From Gymnopus androsaceus JB14 (Eukaryota; Basidiomycota; Agaricomycetes; Agaricales; Omphalotaceae): 64,000 bases of DNA. The DNA lies in assembly GCA_009733575.1 (NCBI GenBank), contig ML769563.1, positions 1 to 64,000 on the forward strand, written 5' to 3'. The notes beneath the pieces are model-generated. The model did no database searches. It saw only the letters and a list, made by a program, of their open reading frames with translations, and was not told where the DNA came from. Below, one piece after another: positions 12,268 to 23,840 of the stretch. A program made the position numbers and the translations under genes. How positions within the stretch are numbered: the first letter of the stretch is position 1; each line of letters begins with the position of its first letter.

Positions 12268-12530
12268 AGCAGAGAGGGGACCACCAGAAAAGGTGCATGT
12301 AATGTGGTAGCGGGTCCATCTACTGAAACAGGAGATGCAGCTGCATCAAAGCTGCATCAAAGGAGTGTCCTTCCTGAAAGTGCAAGGCTGAGAATAGTGA
12401 GACTAGTGCCGCAGGAGGAACCACTCGGAGAAGTGCACGTAATGTGATAGCAGGTCCATTGACTGGAACAGGAGATGCACCTGTATCAATGGAGCGTCCT
12501 TCATGGAAGTGCAAGGCTGACAATGGCGAG
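12268..12530 (+). repeat. Tandem duplication of about 130 bp
   Basis: The segment with GCATGTAATGTGGTAGCGGG to GAAAGTGCAAGGCTGA is repeated directly afterwards as GCACGTAATGTGATAGCAGG to GGAAGTGCAAGGCTGA. Only the second copy leads to the likely C-terminus ('KKPKLGWVWVLE'), while the first runs into a stop. Confidence 0.6.
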
Positions 12531-12718
12531 ATTCTGGTTCAAGCTCCACCAGGGAAGAAACCAAAACTGGGCTGGGTTTGGGTACTTGAACTGGTTCAAC
12601 CCATCAATTAAACTGTTCTCTGAATCTGCTCTTATCTTGACTACCTTGTCTATAATCCGGCTTAACTGGTTCAACCCAGTTTTGCACTATTTTGGTTTGA
12701 CACTCTGTTGGACATCAA

Positions 12719-12790
12719 TAGTTAACCTGGTTTAACTGACTTTCTTCCTCTTTATTTTCTTCTGTTCCATGCTCTGCAGTGCATGCAATT
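12719..12790 (-). repeat. Right arm of the inverted repeat around the HMG-like locus
   Basis: The reverse complement of this stretch matches 8982-9056, including the ATGCTCTG start context of the hypothetical frame at 8998. It is cut at about 12790, where LINE sequence begins, so the LINE may have inserted here. Confidence 0.55.
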
Positions 12791-12793
12791 TAA

Positions 12794-15307
12794 GTGGTTT
12801 CGGTGTTGGCATTGGACATGAAAGGAGCATATCCAAGCGTCAATTTGGAGGTGCTATACTATGAGATGCAGATAGCAGGAGTGCCGAAGGAGATAGTTGA
12901 TTGGATGAGATGGAGATATGCAGATAGGAAGACATGGATTCTCTTCAACAATTTTGCATCAGATCCATTCGAACCCCAGGAAGTCTGGACCAAGGCAATG
13001 CATTTGCTGTGGTCCAGTATCTCTTCTACAATGCAGGCCTCCTCAAACTCATCTTGGGAAAGGCAAAAGACCTCAGGCTGCTCTTCATGGACAATGCAAA
13101 ATTAGTAGCTCAAGGCAACACTTTTTCTGAGACTCATGGCTGACTGGAACGGTTGATGAATGACCCCGGGGGTGTTCTCGAGTGGGCCAAATCCCACAAC
13201 TGCTCTTTCGGCATTGAGAAATTCCAACTATTGGATTACACCAGGAAGCGGGTTTGACATCCTACTCAGTCCAAGAAGACGAATCCCATGGCGAGGAGGA
13301 GATATTACTGTAGGAGGGAAGGTGATAAAGAGAAAAGAAAGGATCAAGTTGGTAGGGGTGATTTTGGATAGCGAATTGAGGTTTAAGGTACAGGGGGCAG
13401 TGGCGGTAGCAAAGGGACAAGCATGGTTGGCCCAGCTCCAGAGGCTATCAAGGGTAACAGCAGGAGTAGCTGTGGAACATGCTCGGGAGTGGTACATAGC
13501 AATGTTGAGAAGCAGGATGCTGTATGCTGCCGACATCTTCTTGGTACCTCAGTGACACCCAGGCGGGAGCAGGGGGCAGAGACAGCTGAAACATGAAGCT
13601 GGAAGGGACACCGTTTGTAAACTCACATCTATACAGCAACAGGTCACACTTATGATTACTGGCGCTCTACCATCAACTCTGATTGAGCTGCTTGACATTC
13701 ATGCAGACTTACTCCCAATGCCCCTTGCAATCAACATGGCTTGCCAGAGAGTGGCTGTTTGCATTGCCTCTCTTCCATCCACCCATCCTCTTAACAAATA
13801 TGCCCAAGATGCAACAAACAGGAAGTTTATTAAATCCCATTTCTTGCCTCTCCATGATCTGATGAACACATATGGCCTTGACCCAAAGAAGATGGAGAAA
13901 AGACTGGTAGTTAGGAAGCATGTAGGTTGGGAATTGGAGGTGAAAATTTGCTCTTGGGAAGGGAGAGAGGACACTCTGAAACAGATTGAGGAAGATGAGG
14001 CGGAATTCCAACTCTTTATGGATGGATCAGGGATAGAGGGCATGGTTGGAAGTTCAGCAAGGTGAGTGGGTGTCATCGTTATGGATGCAGATTGGAAGGG
14101 AATTGGAACATGAGGTTTTTGAAGGGGAATCCGTAGGTCCCACACTGGGCTTGGAACTATTGAGGAAGGAACGGAACATGTCAATGGTTTCACTTTGGAT
14201 TGACAATACAGCAGCAATTTCAGCAATGAGCTCCATGGTATCTGGACCAGCTCACTACCTAATGGACCACTTCCATGCTCTGCTCTCCCAAGTCAAACAC
14301 TGCCATCTGTACCTGGAGATTACAGTGGGATGGGTCCCTGGACATGAAGGAGTCGAGGGTAATGAGGCGGCAGATGAGGAAGCCAAGGAAGCAGCCCTAC
14401 ACGGGTTGAGCCTGACCTGGTTGCTACCCCATACTCTCTGAAAATCCCTTCCAAAGAGCTGCTCAGCAACCCAGAAGACATTCGCTAAGTCCCTCAACAA
14501 GATCCAAGATGACATGTTCCAGAAATCCCCCAGATACACCAGATTCCAGAAGGTGGCGAAAGGGAGATGTGACAGCAACAGCTCGAAAATTCCAAAAGCT
14601 AACCAAAGGTCTCAAAAAGCCGCACACCAGCATCCTTGTCCACCTCCGCACAGGGCACTCCTACCTTTACTCACACCTGAATCGCATCGGGAAAGTTGAC
14701 TCGCCACTTTGTCTGGCCTGCAAAACGGGAACCGGAAACAGTCTACCACTACCTGCTGCAATGCTCCGCGCACCTGAGGTGCACGAGCCTGCCTGAGAGC
14801 GGAAGTTGGCTTGAAGAACATGTTCCTAGAAAAGCTGTTGAATGAGAAGGGAAGGTTGAAATCATTATTCCAATATATCAATGATACGGGCAGGTTTAGG
14901 AATATCTTTGGCATGTTACCCCCGGTGGAGAATGAAGAGGATGAGGAATAGGGTCAGCGGAAAATCTTTTTCTTTCCATTTTTTATTTATTTATTTTCAT
15001 TATTTTCATTCCTTTTCTTTCTTTTTCTCATGGTCTATCTTCTTCACTGTTTTCCTCTCTCCAGATTTCACACTTTACTTACTTTATAGCTTATAATGCC
15101 TACTCTCAATGGAGTAGTGCCCACCACAGCGATTTCTCTGCTGCGAGACACCTCTAGTCTCAACGCACTTTGATATAGATTTATTACTTGGACTGGATAC
15201 ATACATACTAGCAACCTTACCTTTACATACCTGTAGTAGCGGAGTGCCTACCATATCCCTCGGGACAATGGGCAATAAACACGGATACAAAAAAAAAAAA
15301 AAAAAAA
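12794..15307 (+). mobile_element. Non-LTR retrotransposon (LINE), 5'-truncated and decayed
   Basis: In order: RT motif A 'ALDMKGAYPSV' (12806), a motif-B-like 'GLDQGNAFAVVQYL' in a shifted frame (about 12985), motif C 'LFMDNAKL' (about 13083), an RT thumb region (13160-13550), RNase H pieces 'LFMDGSGIEG', 'SLWIDNTAAIS' and 'WVPGHEGVEGNEAADEEAKE' (14010-14390), and a C-terminal 'SILVHLRTGHSYLYSHLNRIGK...CLACKTG' zinc-knuckle-type block (14620-14740). It ends in a poly(A) tract of 19 at 15289-15307. Several frameshifts separate the parts, and the catalytic motif reads MDN rather than MDD, so it cannot encode an active enzyme. The 5' part (endonuclease) is missing. Confidence 0.8.
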
Positions 15308-15504
15308 GAGCAAGCACTGAGCGTGAAATGCGTGGCAGCTCTTGATTGGCCACTAAATGTATTATTGATGACGAGGATGCCGGGTAGCAAAGTGCCATCC
15401 AATGCCAAGGATTTCACTTTGTTGTCATTGCAAAACCCAGTAACTTGGTCATGCTCTTTTCTCCTTTTGGCCCACTATGGCTTCAAATATCAACACTTTC
15501 AAGA

Positions 15505-15849
15505 ATAACTTCTGCACAATGTTGTGGATACATTGTGTCACATTGCGTCTGATGTGATCTTCATAGATTGCCAAATTTCTATGCCTTCTCATACGTGAGA
15601 GCAACACTTCTTGAATCTTTGGTCAATCACCAAATCATTACCCTCAGGTCTCCACTGTCATCTCTAGTACACATTACTGGGTGACATATATTTATTCTAA
15701 AGTGGCCGGAGGGGTGCATTTCGCGTTTCGCACATTCTATATTCCCCCGGATTACGACTTTAACCTTGCAAACCTTATTGATCCTTTCCGTAAGTCGTTG
15801 CCATTGTTCACTCTTGCCTTTACATAGCTAATGATCTCCTACTACTTAG
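15505..15849 (+). pseudogene. F-box-like pseudogene (paralogue C), 5' pieces
   Basis: Blocks here match the gene at 6185-7709 in order: the N-terminal exon ('CTTCTGCACAATGTTGTGGA'), the 'ACCCTCAGGT(T/C)TCCACTGTC' region and the end of exon 2 ('GTGGCCGGAGGGGTGCATTT'), with most intervening coding sequence deleted. It stops at the intron 2 acceptor, where a mobile element has inserted. Confidence 0.75.
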
Positions 15850-16806
15850 GGATTATTCTATTTGACAACCCCCTTGTTATGAAACAACCCTTTCCTTATC
15901 TAGCAACCCGGTTGTTGTCACAAATGGTCACAGTTCACAAATAAGCAGACATTGAGTATTTCATAAATTTTTCTATTGTGACTTGCTGATTTTCTTCAGA
16001 ATAAGGGGAGTGGGGAAGGGGAATGACCACAAGTAGTGAGAATCAAGAACATTGGCAGCAGCTAGCTAAGTACCTAAACAATGGACTGGTTTGTGAGTGC
16101 AAAATATTACAGTGTTTTTGGAAAACCTTGTCCAAATCAATCTTGGTGATGGCAATAATTCAATAAATAAATAAAAATCTAAAAAGGGAAACAATCTTCC
16201 TGCTGTCAGACAACCACCAAATCAGCCTCATATTCTGGTGGTTGTTGTTCACTGTGCTGGATGTTGCCCAGCACAGTGAGCAAGTACAAAATACTGACTA
16301 TCCTACCCTTGACCTAGACAAGTAGTCAGCTTTGTAAACTTGTTATGTACTAGCATCCTGAGAAGTACTTTGTATCTAATATACATAACTTTACAGTTGG
16401 ATTTTGGTAGTCTACTCTGTGATACTGTGTGCAGTGGAGGGCATGCAAGGAGCATTCACCATTGAGTTGCAGTTACACCAAGGCAATTTCTATTGGATTC
16501 TTTGTTTAGAATTAGATTTATTTATTGAATTTTTATCATCACCAAGATTGAGATACAAATAATATGTATCATGTAAGAGCTTAGGTACCTAATGCCATCT
16601 AGCACCACAGTAGCAGTAGCAAAATGCAAGTAAGCACTGAGCAGCAGTAATTGTCACTTTTCAAAAATTACACAAGGACATAAATATTTGAAAAAAAGCA
16701 GAGTCACACTTTAACATGCGTGACAGGGTTGCTAAATAACACTTCAAGAGGGTTGTCCGTTAAGGGGGTTGTTGTCAAGCAAGGGGGTTGTCAAATAGAA
16801 TGATCC
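15850..16806. mobile_element. Non-autonomous DNA element, GGATTATTCTATTTGACAAC family, copy 1
   Basis: The ends are GGATTATTCTATTTGACAAC and its near-exact inverse GTTGTCAAATAGAATGATCC; subterminal CAACCCC/GGGGTTG runs are also inverted. An 8-bp duplication, CTACTTAG, flanks it (15842-15849 and 16807-16814). The 6.2 kb paralogue shows that the uninterrupted site has CTACTTAGG once. No transposase frame is seen. TSD length would suit hAT-like or Mutator-like elements. Confidence 0.8.
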
Positions 16807-17400
16807 CTACTTAGGATGAAATTGTCTTGTTCAGTTTACCTTGCTTAAAGTTGTGAGCTTCATCCGGCCATCCAACCTTCTTGGCTTTGGAGTCCATCTG
16901 CCTAGCCTTGCTGAAACTTGAACCAAAGCTGCAATGATTGAATATATATCACATCTTGCACAACAGATGCCCACCATTGAGGCATTATACATCAGTACGT
17001 TGCGTGATATGGGGAACAGCGGTTGGTCACTCCGGAGCTGGCTTAATGTACAGACTTTGCCTGGTATTGAGGGCCCGAGCCGTCATACTGCATCAGCAAA
17101 ACCTGTGAGATGCCATAGCAAGGTCCCTCTCTGCCCAGTTCTGTGCAGAGCTGCACAGCAGCTGATCTATATCACTTCCCATCACTTCCCATCAGCTGCT
17201 GTACAGCTCTGTACAAAACTGTGCAGCTGCACAGAACTGGACAGAGGGGGACCTTGCTATGGCATCTTACAGGTTTTGCTGATGTGTCGGACCCCTCTAT
17301 TATGAAGTTGGCTAAGATGAAACATCTTCTCAAACGGAGTTGAATCACAAATCTCCACCTTACCTTAATGTGCCCTACTATATCTAACAGCTTCTCTTCT
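16807..17400 (+). pseudogene. F-box-like pseudogene (paralogue C), 3' exon
   Basis: This matches exon 3 of the gene at 7332-7709 (for example 'QQMPTIEAxYIS', 'MGNSGWSL', 'LNVQTLPGIEGPSRHT') but lacks an intact start and is interrupted at 17091-17284 by a MITE. After the insert it resumes with TGTCGGACCCCTCTATTATG. Confidence 0.75.
17091..17284. mobile_element. 194-bp palindromic MITE in the F-box pseudogene
   Basis: It begins CATCAGCAAAACCTGTGAGA and ends with the inverse (GGTTTTGCTGATG); the next ~50 bp on each side also pair (GCAAGGTCCC, CAGAACTGGACAG). Comparison with the 6.2 kb paralogue gives the empty site CATACTGTCGG and a likely 2-bp TG duplication. Related ends occur at 9526-9692 and near 24290 and 24750. 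Confidence 0.8.
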
Positions 17401-19402
17401 GTCATTATCATTGGATTTAAAAACTTCCAAGAGGATGGCTAACCAGTTGGCCTTTCTGAAACTTCGAAACCCGTGAACTCTCCCTTTTCTCTGCCGAGTC
17501 TGATTCCTTTGGGTCCACAGATAGAGGTTCACTAGGAAAAAAAAACCAAACACATCTACACCCAAAATTTCAAAGTCAAAAACTGAACGAGGGCCAATAT
17601 TTTGTCTTGTCTGCAATAGGCAAAACTGAGTGGGAATGTGAATTCATCATGACTACACTTCCATCAATGTATCCTGACTATCTGAGAGCTCTTGCAGTAA
17701 CAGGAGACACATATTGAGGGCCACTTTGTAACTCTTGAGCAATTTGTGGGAACACAAATTGACTTCAAATATGTTGATGTTTCATTTGTTGATGGGTCTA
17801 CAGCTTCAATCTTTTTCGGGACAGTAATCACAGTCAACTATACATCACTATGCCTAATTTTAAGTTTCTCCTTGCACATGTTCAGATTTGCTCAAAAGCC
17901 ATACTATCAGCTCAAACACCTTTTTGCACAAATCAATATAGAGGCAAGACAGCACTATTCAATTGGTAGATGGAAATCATCATCAGGCAGCCATTCAAAT
18001 AAAGAATACCATGGCTGGACTTGGTAGCACATATCTAATGGCTACTAATGCTCAGATACTTACTCATATCCACAGATTTTACTATGCCTCATGTGGAATT
18101 GCCTTGGTCTTTTTCTATCAAAATTGAAGCACAATCAAGAAATAATAATCTTGAAGCTGCTTGGTTAGCACAAGCTGGCTATCTTCCAAAACCCACCTCT
18201 GATGCATACAGTAAACACATAAACTCTACACAGAGAAAATATAATTGTACTCAATGGCACACGCAGTTCAACCCAGTCAACCAAATTTTCTTTCTACACT
18301 CACTGTTTAGTTTATCGCTAGTCTCAAGTATGGTTTAACCGGTTAAACTTAGTTAAACCATGTCTATATATGTTTTTCTTGCTGCTTGTGTGTTAACAAC
18401 TACTGTAGAATAACTGTACAATATTTTACAAGATTAGTATACATTAGTACCTCTATAAAGGGCTGGTTGTCTAGACGACTTTTGGTTCAACAAAGCTAGT
18501 CTGATTTCTTCATTAAATTATATTTTTATAGAGATAATCCCCCTAGCCTATTTTGTTGATCAATATATCTCCAATCCTTTTGCATATGTGTATCTCAGGT
18601 ACCACTTTGTGAGTCTTCTTCATTTATATTGTCAATATGTTGTTCTTTAAGCTACTACTCTCTCAGTTGGTAGATTCTTATGCAGCTGCCCTTGAAAGTC
18701 CAGATCAAGGAGTAACTTGGAATACAATAACTTTCTGAGCAGATCAAAACTAATCATCTTCCTAGATGGTTTGGATATCCAACCATTGGGTACAGCCAGC
18801 ATCTGGACTGCTGTGTGTTGGTCCCAAAGGTCCACTTGTTGGCCATGGTTTTCCTTGAAGCTGGGATTTTCTTGGAAGTGAAAGAGCTGAGTCTGTGAGC
18901 AAAGAGGCTTCCCTCCCCAACCCAGATTGGAGAATTATAACTCAAAGCAAAGTGTCATTATGTAATGGTGATCATGACAAGGGTGAGGTGAAATACAGAG
19001 ATGACATACACATGTCAACCATACTCTAGCCTCACTGGTCTGCTAAAATCTTCAGCATGAAATGGGGTAAGTACCTCCAGAGCTTTTCAGAAACAACAAT
19101 CAAAGAAAAGACAAAATACAGCTGCACTAATTGTTCAAAACATCTGTAGTTGAATACAGAGGTTGTTGAAGGAAGCAAGTTTCCCAGGACCAGATACCTA
19201 AGCACAAACCATAGCATTAGTATTGGTTAGAAAAGAGCACAGACATCAAGATTTATTCCAGGATGTGGAGGCCTTAAGGTGGCGAGTAGGCAAAAGAGGA
19301 TTGGGAGGAAGATCAGTGTAGCTGTCAATCTGTGAATGTAGAGAACTTGATGAAGCAGCCATGAAAAATACAAAAACAATACACTATTCAGTCGAATCAC
19401 TA
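17401..19402. other. No supported gene; likely old repeat DNA
   Basis: Frames around 17640-18330 look protein-like in short stretches but are full of stops. GGTTTAACC-type motifs occur at 18250-18360. Nothing further can be supported. Confidence 0.35.
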
Positions 19403-19498
19403 GGGCCTGACCGGGAATTGAACCCGGGACCTCGTCGATTAGTTGGTTGGAACTTCAAAAACCCTAACAACGAATCATACTCCTAGACCATCAGGCCC
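19403..19498 (-). tRNA. tRNA-Pro (anticodon AGG) with intron
   Basis: On the minus strand the 7-bp acceptor stem GGGCCTG pairs perfectly with CAGGCCC. The D-arm is GGTCTAGGAGTATG, the anticodon stem CGTTG pairs with CGACG, and the T-arm is CCGGGTTCAATTCCCGG. The loop reads TT-AGG-G, then a ~23-24 nt insert, then T, so the anticodon is AGG (Pro) and the intron lies after position 37, the standard place for nuclear tRNA introns. No 3' CCA is encoded, as expected in a eukaryote. Confidence 0.93.
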
Positions 19499-21466
19499 AT
19501 AGCTCTGAGTGATGGTCGACAGCCTTAGATCGAGGATGGAGAGTAAAAGATGAGATTGATGTGAGGAAGACGACTCGGAAGTAGCGAGATGTAGGCGGAG
19601 GTAGGATGATAGGAATATGAGAGACCCCAAAAGAAAATCCCTGAAAGATAATAATAAGAGTAAATGAAGTTTCGAGAAGAAAAGTTGTCGAAACAATACG
19701 CAGTATCGTGCCTCCGCAGTTCAGGCCCAATCGTCTCCTTCAGCTACTCGACCCATCCGACCACGTAATTTGGCTTTATCCCACTGACCTGGCCATAAAA
19801 AAACACCATGCGTTCGCTTCGCTGACACCTCCTCTCGATTCTCGACTCTGATATTCTTCTGCCGCTGGAGTCGGTTGGAGGTGGTATTCGTTGCTGAAAC
19901 CTGGGTTCCGACAAAACGACTCGCGAGCTTGAGGCTAGTTTTCAGTTGGCTAGGTCCAACTCGGGACACCTACATTTGTGTCAAGGGGATAAAGAGGGTT
20001 ATAGGAAGAGGGTGGAATGTTGATGCGTTTCTTGGGAAGATGCTAGAGACTTGGCTAAATCCCTATTCTCAATACGCCTCCTCTCGCAACAATGAATAAT
20101 GGATGTAGAAGCTCCGATGCGTTGGTAGTCAGCAAAAGAATCCGTCGTACATATTTTGAGTGAGTTGTATGGCGAGGGGAAGAGGTTCGGCAAACTCTTG
20201 GTGGCTCTGAGAAGGAGAGATCGCGGGTTAGGGAGTGGAATCGAGGTCAACGGAGGTACAGACATACAAAGTAGATTAATTTATCTTCAACATCTTCAGC
20301 TTTGTTCTCTGCTTTACTCGCATGAAAATGAGACAATAGAGCGACACTCATAAGCAAATCTGATGCATAGAGTAAGGATGTTGATTCGCTAGTTTGGGTG
20401 CCATAGCGTGTAGGGTTTTTCGAGAGCGTTGAAGGGCGAATGAAGAACGATGCTCTGAGGAGAACGAGTGTGGAACGGAGCATCATCAACTGAATCCGAG
20501 CACCGATTCGGTATCTGCATCGAGGTGTCCAGGAGAGACAGTATGATCGCGCAGCGAAAAGAGAAGAAGAATTACTCAGTAGCATTGCGCTGTATTGTGG
20601 AGGATCATGGAATCTGGGGACGATGAAGTAAATTTCGGGATGTGGCATGCAACTTGTCAGAACGAGCTCTCCAATAAAGCTGAGAAGAGCAAACTCACAT
20701 TTTCCCTAGGACCGGGAACCCATCCTCTGTACTCGGTTACGTGCCGCTGCACTTCACATCGACTTAATTGACAATCAAAGGCATGCGTTGGAGTGGGAGA
20801 CAGGTTGAGTATAATTACAGTATTTAACCAGTCCTTTGGACGGTCAAAATAAAATCTTTTTGTTGAGCGTGGCACAGAGCGTATGATATCAAAATAACTA
20901 TCTAGGATCCTTGGGTAGCATCTGAGCTATGCTGGTGCCAAACCACTTGTACGTAGCCTGCATGTAGCGATGGCAATGGGCAGTGCACGGTGACAGCCCT
21001 AAAACCGGCGTTTCCGGCTCGTTTAAACAGCGTGACATTTGGCGGGCAATGACGCCGTGACATACATGACATTTGTCATGCTTGGCATCGCATTTTGTTT
21101 ACAGGACTTGCATTTCTTCATCTCTTCATGTGAAATTGATATCAGTAGTTCATCTCATTGTTCTGTATAGTGTAGAAAGGCTCATGTGGAAATAGGAGAA
21201 CATAAGAGCTGTAGGTAGCTTGTTCAAATTTTTGATGATATCTCTCCAACACAGTAAAACAACATATAAAATGCCACCAACAGTAAGAGAGAGCATTTCT
21301 GTGGAGAATATTGTGAAATGGACCAATGCACATATAAAAAATCCCTTATTAGCCTCTGAGCAGGCCATAAAGCTTGAGAAAATGTAACTGTTCAAATGAG
21401 TGATCATGTCCAAAGGACTGGTTAAATACTGTAGTGAATAACAGAGGAGAACAAGCGACGTCAGGC
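19499..21466. other. Unresolved region, minus-strand coding possible
   Basis: Several overlapping minus-strand frames (20657-20875, 20247-20648, 19999-20265, 19721-19969) follow one another. One begins 'MLRSTLVLLRASFF', which resembles a mitochondrial presequence. I could not find a splice chain joining them or a known domain, so no gene is called. Confidence 0.3.
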
Positions 21467-21943
21467 CAAGGGGCGTTCAAGACGTAGATTCACTAAACTG
21501 ACTCTGGAAAAAGTGAAAGCAAGGACCCCAAGAGTACCCTACTACTTTAAATTAATATCCGATGATAGCCGCTCAATTTTGTGCTCCAAAAGGTAACTCT
21601 GTCGTAACTCTATCGGATTTGCACAGCTTGCGGAGACCGGTCATTGCTGCAATGCGAAAAGTCGGATGGGCGCTAAACTTGTTCTTCCAGTTCTTGCACT
21701 TCAGTGAGGCTCTCTCAATCATATCTCAGCCCAGAAAAAAAATCCAAAGAGGCAAATTAACATAAATTTGCATAATAATTTGAATGAGAACAAGTCCGAA
21801 GTTACTTTATTGGCTCAGTAAAAAGATGTGCTCAAGAGGTGTAATTAGTGAAGTGGCTGTGTTTTTCAGGACCCCGGGACCCAAAGTAGTAGTACTACCT
21901 GGGGGTAGTCGGTTTAGTGAATCTACTTTTTGAACGCCCCTTG
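21467..21943. mobile_element. hAT-like MITE, copy 1 (477 bp)
   Basis: Terminal inverted repeats start CAAGGGGCGTTCAA and continue for ~30 bp (..GTAGATTCACTAAAC). A perfect 8-bp duplication, CGTCAGGC, flanks it (21459-21466 and 21944-21951). There is no transposase. An 8-bp target duplication with short TIRs is the hAT pattern. Confidence 0.85.
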
Positions 21944-22169
21944 CGTCAGGCTGTCAGTCAGTGCTTATTTACAAGAGTTGGCGCTTGTTGATACAACTTA
22001 GAACTGCCCATAATTTTCTTCGAAATAAGGCCTTTCAAGTTTATTTTCATTTTTGAAACCAGCACGGCACGTATTTGGAATCAGCATTCAAATATTCAAA
22101 GCTGAAAGTTCTTCCGAGACGTTTGACTCGATTTAGGGGCGTCTACAATTTGGTTTTTTTTCCTCCCCG

Positions 22170-23840
22170 ATGCTCAGCGAGTTCCCAGAAGAGCTTCTTG
22201 AAGCTCTAGTGGAATGTGTCGCTTTCAACGGTGACTTCATACAGCGCCAAACACCTACACTGCACGAGAACATCCATCTCGTCTCTCTGTCTATGACCAG
22301 TCGTCAATTACGACGAATAGCCTTTCCATTCTTGTTTGCACATATCGAGATACAGACATCCGACGATGTGAAGAGATTATTATCTCAGTGCATCGCCAAT
22401 GAATTTTTTGCGAGATCTGTCAGGTAAGGATGCTAGGATTCTCCATCGACGACTACAAGAAGTCCCTGCTTACACTTAGTGTAGGATACTCGACGTCAAC
22501 AGGCTCCTTTCGAAAGGCATTATCTCTAGGCTCCTTCCCCGCCTCCCCAATCTCTCGTTAATAATTTCAGACCAGATCCCCCTTTACATGAGCCTGTTCA
22601 ACGCCATAAAGACGTCGAACCACCCAGTCCCAACGATTTGCTATAAAACATTGTCAGACAAGTACTTTTTTGGTCATAACCAACCATTAGTGGACCCATC
22701 GGACCCATTAGTACTATCAACCCTCCAATCGAAAATCACCTTCGACACGGCAGGGATTAATTTCATCGAAGCCAACGGCTTGCGAGGCATACGAGTGAGG
22801 CGCTTGGATATATCACACCCAAGATATCTCCCACCCAGCGTCGAGTCATTTGAATCCCACAAATATCCGGGACTTTGCGAGCTCGCTATTAGTGACCTGG
22901 AGAAGCCCATCTCCCTATCCTGGCTGCCAGAATTTGCTAGCGGACATCCGTCGCTGAAGAAAATCAGCTTCAGGGCTGCTTATCCGAGTCACATCGCGGC
23001 TTACTACTCAAAGCTGGAACGTACCGGCGCGCATATCGATCCTTTTATGGAGTCCTTTCTCAGAAATGTCTACGACACGCATTTTAGCGATAATGCGCGC
23101 TATGGAAATCGCCTTGGAGATACTATGGAGATTAAAGGATTTGCTATTACTCGAACTGGGACTCGGAGTACAGGCTCGAGTGCAGACCCTTTCAGCGAGT
23201 GGTATGTCACCGGGATATACTTAAGCATTTCCAAATGGTTCTCAGGGCGACTTTTCCATATCATGCATTCGTCATTCCCTCAGCTCTCTGTATTGACTAT
23301 CGACACTGAGGATATACTCCCACCTAGGCCGACTAGATTGCGGTATGCAGTGTTAGGAGATGATGGATCCTGCCCAGTTGTATGTTGCTACTTTTTGCAT
23401 CTTTTACTGCTTGATTAATATCAATATATTTAGGATGAACTCATCGACTCTCTCCACCGCTTTTCCTCCCTCAAAGTGGTGACGTTCATGAACCCAATCA
23501 ACCTCCTTGGCTTTACAAGCAAAGACGAACCAACCCCCGAAAAAGTGGAAGCTGCTATCATCCGGTATACATCGCGCATTGCAGAAGGGATCCCTACCAT
23601 CGAAGCCTTCTTTATTCATCGGCTTGGAGCTAAGAGTAACAAGCGCAAGTACTATCTGCAAGCTGGTATCTCCAAGGTTGGCTTAACGTGGAGATGTATG
23701 CGAACCGGCGTCATGGTTTTGCTTTTGGCAGGCGGACTGTAGGACCTTTGCAAAATGTAGGTGGGCCGCCACCAAAGAAAGGAAAGGTCGTTCCAAGACC
23801 GGCATGTTCGAAGTATTTTGACTTGCCATTCTTTGTGTGA
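22170..23840 (+). CDS. F-box-like protein (paralogue B), probable late frameshift
   Basis: Exons 22170-22423, 22485-23379 and 23434 onward are in frame with introns at the same positions as paralogue A. The start 'LSEFPEELLEALVECVA' and 'SLSMTSRQLRRIAFPFLFAHIEI' match the F-box-like N-terminus; 'PFSEWYVTGIYLSISKW' aligns with 'PFGEWYVTGLHIFILKW'. As read, exon 3 stops at 23742. The conserved ending ('WYLQGWLNV' ... 'YFDLPFFV', stop at 23838-23840) lies in another frame from about 23660, so a single-base deletion or sequencing error near 23655-23660 has changed the last ~60 residues. It may still make a protein with an altered tail. Role as for paralogue A. Confidence 0.7.

Larger units (their letters stand above)
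10454..12607 (+). pseudogene. HMG-box-like protein with Ala/Pro/Thr-rich tail, broken
   Basis: The frame from 10454 contains an HMG-box-like block ('SPRNYFKSQNETK' to 'WDELTVNEKKHWEEAAAEY'). It continues after an intron at about 10660-10708 with 'DRNQEELFGLLGLLLQALLKTG'. The next part ('GDHLTDAFNRFLSLTLIPL', about 11160-11240) follows an unrelated insert at about 10945-11100, and 'CDEHNYPLFPKIDILHV' (near 11310) is in another frame. From 11655 a single frame encodes an Ala/Pro/Thr-rich tail of repeated 'TSTALEDAPAPT' units and a basic 'LGRGRGRSK' segment. The interruptions make a working gene unlikely. I have seen this architecture in repeated basidiomycete loci. DNA binding is inferred from the HMG-like block only. 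Confidence 0.45.
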
